Positions 1 to 9,368 of a stretch of DNA of 20,990 nucleotides are shown one piece after another. A program made the position numbers and the translations under genes. Numbering within the stretch: the first letter of the stretch is position 1; each line of letters begins with the position of its first letter. Below the pieces are notes generated by a model. That model was not told the origin of the DNA, made no database searches, and saw only the letters and a list, made by a program, of their open reading frames with translations. Source of the DNA: Silene noctiflora (Eukaryota; Streptophyta; Magnoliopsida; Caryophyllales; Caryophyllaceae); NCBI GenBank assembly GCA_009801015.1, contig VHZZ01007144.1:29630-50619 (forward strand). Direction: 5' to 3'.

Positions 1-144
1 AACGGTTGTCATCAAATAACCGTTGTAATTAAGTTTACTAAAATTTCGCGGAAGTCTAATAATCCATTCAACAACGTCTTTTCGTCATTTTCGTTCATAA
101 GCGTTGTTAAAGGGCCGTTATAGTTGCCTGTTTTTGTAGTAGTG
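1..144. mobile_element. CACTA (En/Spm) transposon terminus
   Basis: Read on the minus strand from 144, the sequence begins CACTACTACAAAAACAGG, the hallmark terminal CACTA followed by the CTACAAAAA seen in plant En/Spm ends. The next 130 bp contain repeated subterminal ACAACGG/AACGGTTGT-type motifs in both orientations (around 1-10, 18-28, 72-78, 99-106 and 112-119), as expected for transposase-binding subterminal repeats. The element runs off the left edge, so its class (autonomous or not) cannot be judged. The outer base is 144. The 3-bp target duplication would be TAT (145-147), but its partner lies outside the window. Confidence 0.75.
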
Positions 145-1410
145 TATAAGGCGCGTCTGGTAGCTCAATGATTTACTCAAATGGAGGGCGTAGATTACCA
201 TGAAACATATGCACCCGTGGCCAAAATGACTAGCGTTCGTGGCTTGCTAGCCGTCGCGGTCAGAAAGCAATGGGTAATTGAGCAACTTGATGTAAACAAT
301 GCTTTTTTTTACGGAGACTTAAACAAAGAAGTTTATATGAAGTTGCCGCAAGGTCTTGATGTACAAGGAAAGAATAAAGTTTGCAAACTAATGAAGTCTC
401 TATACAGACTCAAACAAGCCTCAAGAAATTGGTTTTCCAAATTAACTGATTCCTTGACTTCTTATGGTTTTGTGCAATCCTTGGCAGATTATTCAGTGTT
501 TACTTACAGGAAGGGCGAGTTGTTCATTGGCGTCCTAATTTATGTCGATGACATGATAATCGTGAGTAGCGATGTTGAAGCTTGCACTCGATTGAAGGCC
601 TTTTTGCACAAGAAATTTGGCATAAAGGACCTAGGCAGGTTGAAGTACTTTCTCGGGATTGAAGTAGCAACTGGGCCTAAAGGATTATTTCTTAGTCAGC
701 GAAAGTATGCAATGGAGATAGTCAAGGAAGCAGGAATGGAGGGGGCGAAGTGGGGACGACTTGTCTATCTGACCATCACAAGACCAGACTTAGTATATGC
801 AGTTCACGTCTTGTCCCGGTTCGTCCACGAACCACGAAAAGAGCACCTAGATGCTGCGTTGAGGGTTGCTCGGTATGTCAAGGGAAATCCGGGTAAGGGT
901 ATCATCATGAATAAAGACTCGGATTTACGCTTATATGGGTATTGTGATTCCGACTAGGGAAGATGTCCGTTAAGCAGACGATCTTTGTCCGGATATTTCG
1001 TGGCTTTAGGAACAATTCCCATTTCATGGAAAGCAAAGAAACAAAATACCGTGTCACGATCATCGGCGGAGGCGGAGTATAGAGACATGGCAAGTTTGAC
1101 GAGTGAATTGATTTGGTTAAAATCCTTCCTTAGGTCACTCGGCATTGATCACAAGGCTCCCATGAAAATGTTTTGCAATAACCAAACTGCTATTCAAATC
1201 GCAAAAAATCCGGTTTTTCATGATCACACGAAACATATAGAAATAGATTGTCATTTCATACGAAGTCATATCCTTAATCACAACATCTCTCCGGCACACA
1301 TTCGAAGTAAAGAACATGTTGCGGATCTTTTTACCAAAGCTCTTGGAAGTGAGGCATTCGCGTACCTACAGTTCAGGTTGGGCATCGGACTTCCGAGTGG
1401 TCCAACTTGA
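145..1410 (+). pseudogene. Ty1/copia pol remnant (reverse transcriptase and RNase H), broken
   Basis: One frame carries the C-terminal half of a copia polyprotein. It starts with the YKARLVA block (145-165) and continues through HETYAPVAKM (about 202-231), the AFFYGDL region, the reverse-transcriptase active site YVDD (541-552), FGIKDLG..KYFLGIE, and TRPDL..AVHVLSRF. The RNase H part has SRSSAEAEYR (from 1057), HDHTKHIEIDCHFIR (1222-1266) and ADLFTKAL. It is dead: TGA at 169-171 stands where the family has Gly (VAKG), and TAG at 955-957 stands where it has Trp after the DSD/DAD motif. The RNase H CDN motif reads CNN (about 1171-1179), losing a usual catalytic Asp. About 30 codons typical of the family seem missing near 745-755, where GMEGAK runs straight into GRLVYL. 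The upstream gag, integrase and N-terminal RT are absent because the CACTA end begins at 144. The stop at 1408-1410 precedes the polypurine tract. Confidence 0.92.
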
Positions 1411-1418
1411 GAGGGGAG
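1409..1418 (+). other. Polypurine tract of the copia remnant
   Basis: The purine-only run GAGAGGGGAG lies immediately before the TGTTAG start of the LTR. This is the normal place for the plus-strand primer of reverse transcription. It overlaps the last two bases of the pol stop codon. Confidence 0.75.
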
Positions 1419-1641
1419 TGTTAGAATAGTAAGAATATTACCATATCACCATATCGTATCATATCCGGTGTAATCAGTCTATACTCGGATATGATATTAT
1501 TCTGTATATTTTAGTTACCTTTCTTGTATGATTGTAATTAGGAAAATATATGCTTTGATTGTGCTTGGTGTTGTATATATGCACACCCTCTGTACGTTTT
1601 ACTTTCATCGAGAAATAATATACAAAATCTTCTTCTCAACA
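1419..1641 (+). repeat. 3' LTR of the copia remnant
   Basis: The LTR starts TGTTAGA after the polypurine tract and most likely ends TCTCAACA, giving TG...CA ends with a short inverted repeat (TGTT/AACA). Inside are a TATA-like GTATATAT (1573-1580) and an AATAATA polyadenylation-like signal near 1614-1620, a sensible U3-R-U5 order. At about 223 bp it is a short LTR. An imperfect CATATC/ATCGTATC repetition sits at 1441-1466. The right boundary is inferred from the terminal CA only. The 5-bp target repeat would be TCAGT (1642-1646), with no partner visible. Confidence 0.72.
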
Positions 1642-2298
1642 TCAGTTTTATCCGTGTGAGACTTTTTAGTCACACATCGATCAAAATATGCGAATTTGAT
1701 GTAGGATTTATACAGTATTGGTTTCTATTACCTTTTAAACAAGCCATGGTGTCATCATTTTTGCTTCTTGTGTGGTGACGCCGACATTGAAGTGTTAAGC
1801 ATAAAGACCCTAAGTGACATCTATTTTGCTATGTTTGCGCTACGTTAGAAGGTTCTAACTTCTAATGCAAGACCTCCGGTGAGGTTCTTTGAGGGGAAGA
1901 TATGGTGAAACGTTATGAATCATTCCCTTCATTTTCTCATGCGTTACAAAATGAATTGTTGTGATAATATTGTCCAATTTAATTAGATTTTGCTGAATCC
2001 ATAATTACTAATTGATTTAAACTTTAAATCATGTTGAATAAGCGCCACTTAACATATATTTCAAGCTTCACCCGACTTAAAAGTCCAATTAAGTTCCATC
2101 ATTTTGTCTCAAAAACAATTATCAACTCGGCCCGTCCGATTTTAAACGAATATGTATCATTGGAACTAAAGCTTGTTTCATCAGTTGACTATTTACAAGA
2201 AAATTATATTGAAAAAAGCTCATCAATTTCATTTGATGTCGCCAAAACATGATTATTACATACAATATATACATACAATGTGCAAAACCTTTTAAATT
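1642..2298. other. Intergenic sequence; includes 3' flank of the thaumatin-like gene
   Basis: No gene with a recognisable family signature is seen on either strand. The short open frames at 2031-2431 have no family signature, and the right-hand part overlaps the antisense strand of the thaumatin-like gene's last exon. The 3' UTR of that minus-strand gene must lie just below 2299, but no clear polyadenylation signal was identified. Confidence 0.5.
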
Positions 2299-4022
2299 CT
2301 ACAAGATATTCCGCAAATTCACTAGGAATATCACTAGAAGCATGAGAGACCACCATCTTCCGATCAAAGAGCTCATTCCCATTGATCCATTACATATCAG
2401 CTTGTTGTTATGGTACGTGCAAACCGGCTGAGACCTACAATACCAACCCGAAAAAAAAATAAAACATTAACAATTCTGCATTAGAGATTACCAAATACGG
2501 GCTTAAGACGAAACCAATAATTGCCTCATATTAACATAGATACGAGCCTAACAACAAGTGGATTAACTTGTTATGGTGAAATGGTCAGGTTAACAGGTGC
2601 GAAGGTTTATCAGCTGCATAACTTATATTTAAATCTAATATGGAGTATTCAGTTTTCAAGTTCACGAGCCAAAAGGTCGAGTTATGTTAAGAGCTCATAT
2701 TAATTTTTCGACAGGTCGCATCTTTTATGTCAACTTATAATTTACCAAAAATAAAACACAAATTCTATTGTAATACTGTTGTACGTGCGACGAGAAAAAA
2801 ATGACCATTTTTTGATAAATAAAGACCACTTTTTATCACTGGAAAATGACCGTTCACCCAAAAATGGTATTATTTACCAAAAAATAATCACTCCTTATTA
2901 AAAAAAAAACACAAAAAAGACCGTCATCCAGGAAAACAATAGAAAAAAAATGAAAAGTCAAACCTGGGAGAGCAAAATGTGATGACATAATCAGTACCGG
3001 AGCAAGTAAAAAGACTAGTAGGATCATCATAGGCATAAGTATAAGCCGTAGGACAAGCTGCCTTAAACGTACGGGAATAATACGTCGGACGACATGTCGC
3101 CGGATTCCCGTACACTCCCTTACAACAATACTCATCCGTATCGAATGCTTCACAAGCACTCTTGCACGCAACCGTCTTACCACTAACCCGTACCGAAAGC
3201 TCTTTTGGACAAGTTTTCCTCAAGTCCGAATCACACCCTGCAATCGAGCAATTACCCGTCCCGTGAAGGGGTTTAACCGCAATCGGGAGGTTAAACCCAT
3301 CCACAAGACTAACGTCGTAGAAGTCACGTGCTGCTAGGGTGAATTCGACGAGGGTAGCGGGTGGTTCTCCACCCGCGCCACATTGAAGGGTATCGCCGCA
3401 TGCACCGGTTAGGCATTTGCCAATGCCACTTTGGTCGAATTTGCACCCGGTTCTACCCCACATCCGACCGCTCCACCCGATTGGAGCGTTGAAGATTTTT
3501 GATTCTCCCGGTTTGAGGACAAAACCGCCACCACCGAAGCTGCTACCCGGTGTAACGGCCGGCCAGATTGTTTCTTTGCAATCGTTTATGATTGTGAACA
3601 CTCTAGCTGCATTTGACAACTTTGGTCCTGCATTACATTTTACAGATATTACACGAATGTATTTAAGAGGCCTTTGAAAAATATTGTAAAACCGTTTTAC
3701 TATAGAGTCTGAATAATGGTCGAGCAATATTACCAAAAAAAAATTGTGTAAAATCGTCACACAAACATAATATTTAGTCACACAAAGGCACATGTATAAG
3801 TTTTGTTTCTGTGTAAAGACGGTTATAATATTTAGTCTGGTCTTTTAGGTGAAAAGGATTGTAAACTGGACAATGAGTAGCTCGATACTAAAATTTCAAG
3901 ACTTTATCAACTAAGTACTAGTAAACGGGTCATATATACAAACTAAATCGAAAAGGACTACCTTCGAAAAGAACGACAACCATCGTCATGAAATAAATAA
4001 ATGAAATTGGCATCTTATCCAT
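2299..4022 (-). CDS. Thaumatin-like protein (PR-5 family), three exons
   Basis: Predicted exons on the minus strand are 4022-3962, 3627-2964 and 2434-2299. The introns are GT-AG (334 and 529 bp) and the joins keep frame (phase 1, then phase 2), giving 286 aa. Residues 1-21 are a signal peptide (MDKM then a hydrophobic FIYFMTMVVVLF core). Residues about 29-241 are the thaumatin domain, starting ARVFTIINDC, with 16 cysteines as in the family. It has the acidic-cleft REDDD set: Arg in GRTGC, Glu in LVEFTL, two Asp in FYDVSLVDGF, one Asp in DDPTS. The signature reads TGACGD where TGDC is usual. Exon 3 adds SQPVCTYHNNK, two more Cys and a hydrophobic end (SLMLLVIFLVNL), so the protein may be membrane- or GPI-anchored outside the cell rather than freely secreted. 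Known family roles are defence and binding of cell-wall glucans. A second in-phase acceptor at 3606 would drop seven residues. Exons are inferred; no transcript is available. Confidence 0.88.
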
Positions 4023-4100
4023 GATAACTTTTGTATCTTTTTGTTGTTTATTTTGTTTATAGATGGAATTTAGGAAGACGAAAGGTTGAATGAATTTGTG

Positions 4101-4108
4101 CTTATAAA
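4101..4108 (-). promoter_or_regulatory. Possible TATA box of the thaumatin-like gene
   Basis: On the minus strand TTTATAAG lies about 80 bp upstream of the ATG at 4022, a reasonable spacing for a plant TATA box plus a short 5' UTR. The region is AT-rich and a second TTTATAATTT lies about 22 bp further upstream, so this is a weak call. Confidence 0.3.
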
Positions 4109-4429
4109 GCAAAATTTGGTGCAAATTATAAAATGGAGGAATACGTGAGAAATAGGATACATGACATGATTTAGTACTAGGAAAAGCAAACCTTTTGATT
4201 ACTTATTCCCTTTAATTTGCATCAAATTTTGGGTTATTCTTTGTCCATTCCTAGTATTCAAGTTCTCTCTAATTCCAATCTTCTTTCATGTTCTAACTTA
4301 ATTCTTCAGGTTGTAGGTTGAATATATGCTTTGAATCTGTTCTAACCTAAACCATATTCGTTATTTGATTGGGTTCGGATTTTCTATTTTGGGCATTCTA
4401 AGTATTTTTTACTGATCTTAAAGGATACT
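4109..4429. other. Upstream flank of the thaumatin-like gene; possible U3 of an old LTR
   Basis: No gene is seen. The right part (from roughly 4280) may be the U3 portion of the LTR fragment described at 4430-5555, but no clear TG start could be placed. Confidence 0.4.
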
Positions 4430-4498
4430 GTATAAATTCTCTAAGACAAGACCTAACAGTTATACATATATAACTTTTTGAATCTGAAATCTGTAATA

Positions 4499-5400
4499 CT
4501 AGTATTGGTGCCCGGCTAAACCCGGGCTACATCTATTTACCATTAAAACTTATTTCCAATTAGATAAAACTACTTTAAAGTTGTATAACGCATAAATTTA
4601 TCTTTAATATATATTTTTTATGTTATATCTTAAAATTACGATGAATAAATTATGAGACAAATTCAATACTCCCGCTATTAATATTTTACTTTATATTGAT
4701 TAGTTAGCTAATTGTTCATATATGCTTTCTTTTGTTGTTAGTATTGGTACTTTTATTATATCTGTTATTACTACGGTTACTTTCACTACTCCCGCCGTAA
4801 TTATTGTTACTTCCACTACTACCGCATGAATATTGATAATTTAACTACTCCCGTTGTTGCTTCTATTACTTTCACTACTCCCCTGGTTAATATAATTACT
4901 TTGACTATTCAAATGAGTGATTACTAACATATTATTATATCCAATGTTGGTACAATTATTTTCACTACTAACATAATTACTTTTATTATTTAGCCATACA
5001 ATTTTAAGAGGTTATATATTTATATAAATATATTACATATATACATTAAATCAAATCGAAATAATTATAGAATATTATATCTTATGGAAATATAGCTTGA
5101 TTTATTTACCGTTTAATAATTTTCACAATATAATGTACTTATATTATATTTGTGTATGTTAAATAATTGTATAATTATATGATGATACTCATAAGTGGAG
5201 CATGTGTATTTTAAAGAAATCGCCATATTTTGATATTCTCTAAATTTATACTTCAACCAAAACTATATAATATTTACTTTGAAGTCTCTTGGTCGGGTCC
5301 ATCAGACAGTGCTATCGATTTAAAACTATATAGTATAATTAATTTGTATAGATTTATTTAATTACAAGTCCCTTGGTTTTAGGAATATATATAGTATTGA
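4499..5400 (-). mobile_element. Non-autonomous Helitron-like element
   Basis: Read on the minus strand, the element begins TCAATACTATATATATTCC (from 5400), the TC plus ATACTATWT-like start of plant Helitrons. It ends with the hairpin GCCCGGGTTTAGCCGGGC (6-bp GC stem, 6-nt loop; 4527-4510), then seven bases and CTAG (4502-4499). The flanking bases are A before and T after on that strand, matching Helitron insertion between A and T without target duplication. At 902 bp it has no coding capacity for a Rep/helicase. Part of its interior (4655-4910) is a degenerate ACTACTCCCG-type repeat. Confidence 0.68.
4655..4910 (+). repeat. Degenerate short-period repeat (ACTACTCCCG type)
   Basis: The phrase TTACTTTCACTACTCCCG and close variants (ACTCCCGCTATTA, ACTACTCCCGCCGTAA, ACTACTACCGCATG, ACTACTCCCGTTG, ACTACTCCCCTGG) recurs about six times at irregular 20-60 bp steps. 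It lies wholly inside the Helitron-like element 4499-5400 and looks like a decayed satellite seeded within it. Confidence 0.55.
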
Positions 5401-5555
5401 TTTCTCCGAGTATTAATAAAACTCTCCTCCCTTCTGCCCCGTGGACGTGGCTAACACGCTGTCAGTAAACCACGTAAATCTATGTATTATTGCTTTCTTT
5501 ATCGTTCTATATTTATATTTTCTGCGTTTGTTATAAGATTGTATTTGTGTTAATA

Positions 5556-5760
5556 TAGTTTTTTTTAATCAAAAGTATTCATTACCGACAATTAGGGGAT
5601 CACCTTCGGTTATGAAAGCTAAGTTAATGGAATGATCTCTTATTCATTTTTTTTTTTCATTTACGAGAATCAAAATCAAGCTTAAGACGAGTTGTTTAGC
5701 GATGAAAACTCGAAAACATTTGCAACCTAAACTTTAGTTATTTATCTTTTAACAACAATT
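5556..5760. other. Intergenic, nothing recognised
   Basis: AT-rich sequence with a T run (5641-5659) between the LTR fragment and a MITE. No coding or RNA feature is seen. Confidence 0.4.
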
Positions 5761-5972
5761 CTTGTGTAAAACCGTTTCGAGAAGTTTAGATTTGTGTGAA
5801 GTCCAAAACAGCCAAATTGGCTAGCTATCACACATTGAGTCCAAATAGTTGGACGTGGAACCAGAGTAATGGGTAGCCCATCACACACATTCGGACTTAG
5901 AACTTAGATGACACAAAATGAGAACCCGTAGCCATTAATTCAAGCATGTGATGAAATTGTTTTACACAAAAG
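5761..5972. mobile_element. MITE with about 18-bp inverted ends
   Basis: The left end CTTGTGTAAAACCGTTTCG (5761-5779) is matched in inverse by GAAATTGTTTTACACAAAAG (5953-5972); the core TTGTGTAAAAC..TTTC is shared. Subterminal segments are also inverted or repeated (TCACACATTGAGTCC near 5829 and TCACACACATTCGGAC near 5881). At 212 bp with no coding frame it fits a miniature inverted-repeat element. No certain target duplication was found, so the superfamily is open. Confidence 0.55.
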
Positions 5973-7099
5973 TTATTAATTTCTCGGTCGTATTTATTTG
6001 TTTATTTTATTATTTACTCGTATATAAATGTTTTAGTCAAATGTATATACATAACTTGAATAAAGGAAATATTATTTTTTAAAGCTCGATTAGTTTTAAA
6101 CAAAATAAAGAGAAAGTTGTTCAGTTTTCAACAAAATAGGCCTACTCACTCAATCGGTGATCTTGTAACACTTTAGCTGAAATAAATTAATCTAAATTAT
6201 TAAAGATTTTGAGTGAATTCTCAAATCAGTCTTTCTAAATCCATACGTCTGTATAGATGACTCGACTACGTGATAAATCACATAGCGCCAAATAAAATAT
6301 TCTAGTATTCGACGTGGCTAGAACATTTTTTTGTATGTGTATGTATTAGGTAGCCGTAAGTTTTTTCAAAATTTTATCACAAACATGACTTAAAGAAAAT
6401 AATTGGATTAATGATCAATACATGATAAATGAGCAGTCCATTTATAAAATTCCAAAAGCCCAAGCAATTATCCAGCTTTTGAAACGACATCACTTCCAAT
6501 TGTTCCAAAAACAAAACCTTCATTGCTCTAAATTCCTATGCTAACCTCATAAACTAAAGTACTCCATAGATCATAGTTCACACATACGAATAAGTCTTCT
6601 TAAAACGATTTTACATTATTACGTTATAAAACTATATAGCTAAAAACCTTAATGCCCTTTTTATGAAAAATAATTATTGGTAAAAGTTATTTTAATAAAA
6701 AATCTTTTAGGTTAAAAATTAATTAGTTTTATAATAATGCTTATGTAAAACGATTTTATATAAGCATTGTTGATTACATACAATATAATCTTGTTATGTT
6801 ACGTTCCATCAAAAAAACTCTCATTATGAATGCGGTACGTAAATACGTAATCAGGACATCACTAACAAATAATTATATTTATTACTTACTCAGTATATGT
6901 TAAAATATGAGAAAATTAAACGAACCCGCTTTATTCCATACACCCTTTAGAGTAAACTATTTTTTCATGGTATCAACCGAAATGTTGTATAATTTTCTTG
7001 TAGTAGGTGTTCTTACGAAGAGATAAATAACTAAAAAGTTTTCTCCATTCTCATAGACAATAAGACAATATTTAAATTTCTAGCCTCATAATTGAAGAA
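5973..7099. other. Intergenic, gene-free, with a small hairpin
   Basis: AT-rich sequence without a recognisable gene. The only distinct structure is the near-perfect inverted repeat at 6736-6768, listed separately. TAAAACGATTTTA-like fragments at about 6603 and 6746 resemble the MITE ends at 5761. Confidence 0.4.
6736..6768. repeat. Short inverted repeat (hairpin)
   Basis: The arms AATGCTTATGTAAAA (6736-6750) and TTTTATATAAGCATT (6754-6768) pair over 15 positions with one mismatch around a CGA loop. It resembles a fully collapsed foldback MITE of the GTAAAACCGTTTTAC type. Confidence 0.6.
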
Positions 7100-7704
7100 T
7101 CCTCTTATATACTAAGAGAATAAAAACTCTCAAATATTTTATCTCCAAAAGAAATCTGTTTAAATAAGGAAACAATAATTTCTTTTTATTAAATTATTAT
7201 CTTTTAATTAACATATAATCTCTTAATCACTACGGAGTATAATATTTTTGAACTAAATTATATTTATTTAATTAAAATAATATAAAATAAAAACTGGTAT
7301 ATAAATGTAAAAATTTGTATATGAAAAACTTATAAATTGATATTATTAGTTTCTTATAAAAAAACATAAAATGTACTTATAATTAAAATAACATGTACAA
7401 AGATTCTGAACTGGTATTATTAATTTTGTGAAAACAAAATTCATTAAAATTTGAGAAAATTTATAAATTTGGAATTATTTCTTAGTTATGGAGTATGTGG
7501 TAAAAAAATTTTTTCATTAAAATACATATTTCACGACTCTGCTCAATTCTTTTGATTAGTTTTCCATTTTATTTTTTATTCTCATATTAAAATATGAAAA
7601 ATTAATTATGTGTCAATTTAAAATCTATAAATAATAAATTATTATATAGTAAATGGTCTATATATATCGTGCATGCATGCACGGGATGTCGAGATTCATA
7701 CTAG
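7100..7704 (+). mobile_element. Second non-autonomous Helitron-like element
   Basis: The start TCCTCTTATATACTAAGAG (7100-7118) follows an A (7099). The end is a perfect 16-bp palindrome CGTGCATGCATGCACG (7668-7683), 17 further bases, and CTAG (7701-7704) before a T (7705). TC start, terminal hairpin, CTAG end and A^T insertion are Helitron hallmarks. The hairpin is slightly further from the end than the usual 10-12 nt, which lowers confidence. At 605 bp and very AT-rich, it has no Rep/helicase coding sequence. Confidence 0.6.
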
Positions 7705-7705
7705 T

Positions 7706-9163
7706 AAGGTGAACAACCATCCCACCAAAAAAAGACCCTCATTCACAAACTTGTGAAAAATGATTGATGCCTAAAGGATCAAACGAGATGCTACTCGCGT
7801 ATTCTTTATAAGTTAAAAAACTCGCCCCAAGTTTTAACCACTAAACTTCACTCTTACGGGAAACGTATTTTAAACTTGTGCTAAACTATTTGTGATCGTT
7901 TATAATTGTGTTTATCCATTGGCTATGTTTATTTACATTTAAGACTTTTCTAAGTTAAAAAATTCTCTCCAAATTCTCAATTTAATGTAGTTTCGATTGT
8001 ACTAGTCTTTACAAAAGTATTAAGTATGTCGACATTGACAATTAAGCATATATCTTTCCGATTCTTAGAAAATTTCCCATTTATTTAAAATAATCATTAC
8101 AAATTTTAGTAAATAGGATAATTCTGATAAATCAAAGAGATTTATATGAGACAGTTTTACATCGACTGCCGCTTTTATATAATGTTACAAGGGGAAAGTA
8201 ATCAACTATAGCCTTTAGCTCTTTCCTTGCATCTTCACGATTATCTTCATATCTCAATTCTTATACGGAGTATGAAGTAATACTTAATTTGTTTTAACGT
8301 TATTATGAATATGTCCGTTTAAAATAAGAATTTGTTAATTTTGTAAGAGAAAAAAAAAAGATGGGACAGCAGCTATAGAGCATAGGTATGCTTTAAACAT
8401 TGGAAATATTTGGGGCGGCGACAAATTAGATCTTGTTTAACAAGGTCATTAAGGGACAGTTGTCACACGTGTGGGAGTAATCATGAGAAGCACTTAGCCA
8501 CACTTAATCATAATTTCCTTCTTGGTCCAAATGTTTTTTTCTTCCACTAATCTCCCTTTTGTCCAATTTACTTTTTTTGTTAAACTATTTAATTGTTAAA
8601 AAATAAATATCAATTTTGTTTTTGTAGTCTTGTCCTCTTGTGGATGTTTTTAAAAAAAATATGGTGTAAAAAGAGTGAGTATGGAAAAAAGCAAAATTAC
8701 ATAAACTTTCTGATATAGATGTTCAGTCGATAAATAATTATTGAAGTGTATTCTTCACGTAAAATTGAATAAAAATTTGATAAAAGCACACGATCACAAA
8801 TTATACCGGTCAAAATAGTCATAAAAAAGAGGGAGCAATTAACAAGTACTTAAATTTTTTTTATGGACACTTTTGTAAATTTAAAATATGAACTACAAAA
8901 TTAAATAAACATATTGTGTTTGTTTTAAACCATAAATTATTCTATAAGGTCGTTTAATGATAATATTAATTTACCACAAATTATTACATAAGAAATATTT
9001 CATACGTAGGACTAGCCCATTAACAAAAAGTCAACTAAATTAATTAACAAAATTATAAAAAAAAAATATATTTTATTTTGATAACATTATATTTTATATT
9101 GATAACTTGCATGTCTAAATATGTCAGTATTCCTCGTAACATATCGAGTTATCAAAATAACAT
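7706..9163. other. Intergenic, gene-free
   Basis: AT-rich sequence with no supported coding or RNA feature on either strand. A CACACGTGTG palindrome at about 8464-8473 contains a G-box core (CACGTG), but no gene lies near it. Confidence 0.4.
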
Positions 9164-9172
9164 TAAAACATG

Positions 9173-9368
9173 ATTTTTTTTTTTTTTTTTTTTTTTCTGC
9201 TAGCAGTTGGGCAATCTCTACTTCTTCAAGGTATCAAAGACAACTTAATGGATAATCCCCTTGCGAGTTTGGCTTTTTTCTTTGTAAGAGTCAGAAATCA
9301 ATCTCCTAACTACTTGTATTAAGTGATAAGAGCTCTTACCAGTCACACGTCACACCGGCCAACTTTGA
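9173..9368 (-). mobile_element. tRNA-derived SINE with target-site duplications
   Basis: On the minus strand the element starts near TCAAAGTTGGCCGG and shows a pol III A-box-like TGTGACTGGTAAGAGC (about 9347-9332). A B-box-like AGATTGATTTC (about 9304-9294) follows some 35 bp on. The body ends CAACTGCTAGCAG, then a 23-base A tail (T run 9174-9196 on the plus strand). It is flanked by a perfect 9-bp direct repeat, TAAAACATG, at 9164-9172 and 9369-9377. Internal promoter, oligo(A) tail, about 200 bp length and duplication together identify a retroposed SINE mobilised in trans by LINE machinery. The B box deviates from GGTTCGANNCC, so it is probably an old, inactive copy. Confidence 0.82.

Larger units (their letters stand above)
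4430..5555 (+). repeat. Copia-type LTR fragment (solo or decayed), split by a Helitron
   Basis: Segments 4430-4498 and 5401-5555 read as one LTR once the Helitron-like insert 4499-5400 is taken out. They give a TATA-like GTATAAAT (4430-4437), then TGTAATATTTCTCC across the junction, AATAAAA (5415-5421), and the CGTGGACGTGG ... AACCACGTAAATC block (5440-5480). The last block resembles the R/U5 region of many plant Tork/Tnt1-type copia LTRs. The tail GTTTGTTATAAG...TGTGTTAATA (to 5555) resembles their usual ...TTAACA end with C changed to T. No primer-binding site follows, so this is a solo or truncated LTR. Its left end is not defined. Confidence 0.5.

Noticed and set aside
2924-2963. C-terminal FDFSFFFYCFPG read-through as the real end of the thaumatin-like protein
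   Set aside because: A GT donor at 2963 joins in phase to a family-like third exon, while the read-through tail is T-rich intron sequence.
3417-3677. Plus-strand 86-codon frame
   Set aside because: It is antisense to the second exon of the thaumatin-like gene and has no independent features.
4499-7704. One 3.2-kb element bounded by TACTAGTA at both ends
   Set aside because: Each end has its own hairpin and its own matching TC start nearer by, so two opposed Helitron-like elements explain the sequence better.
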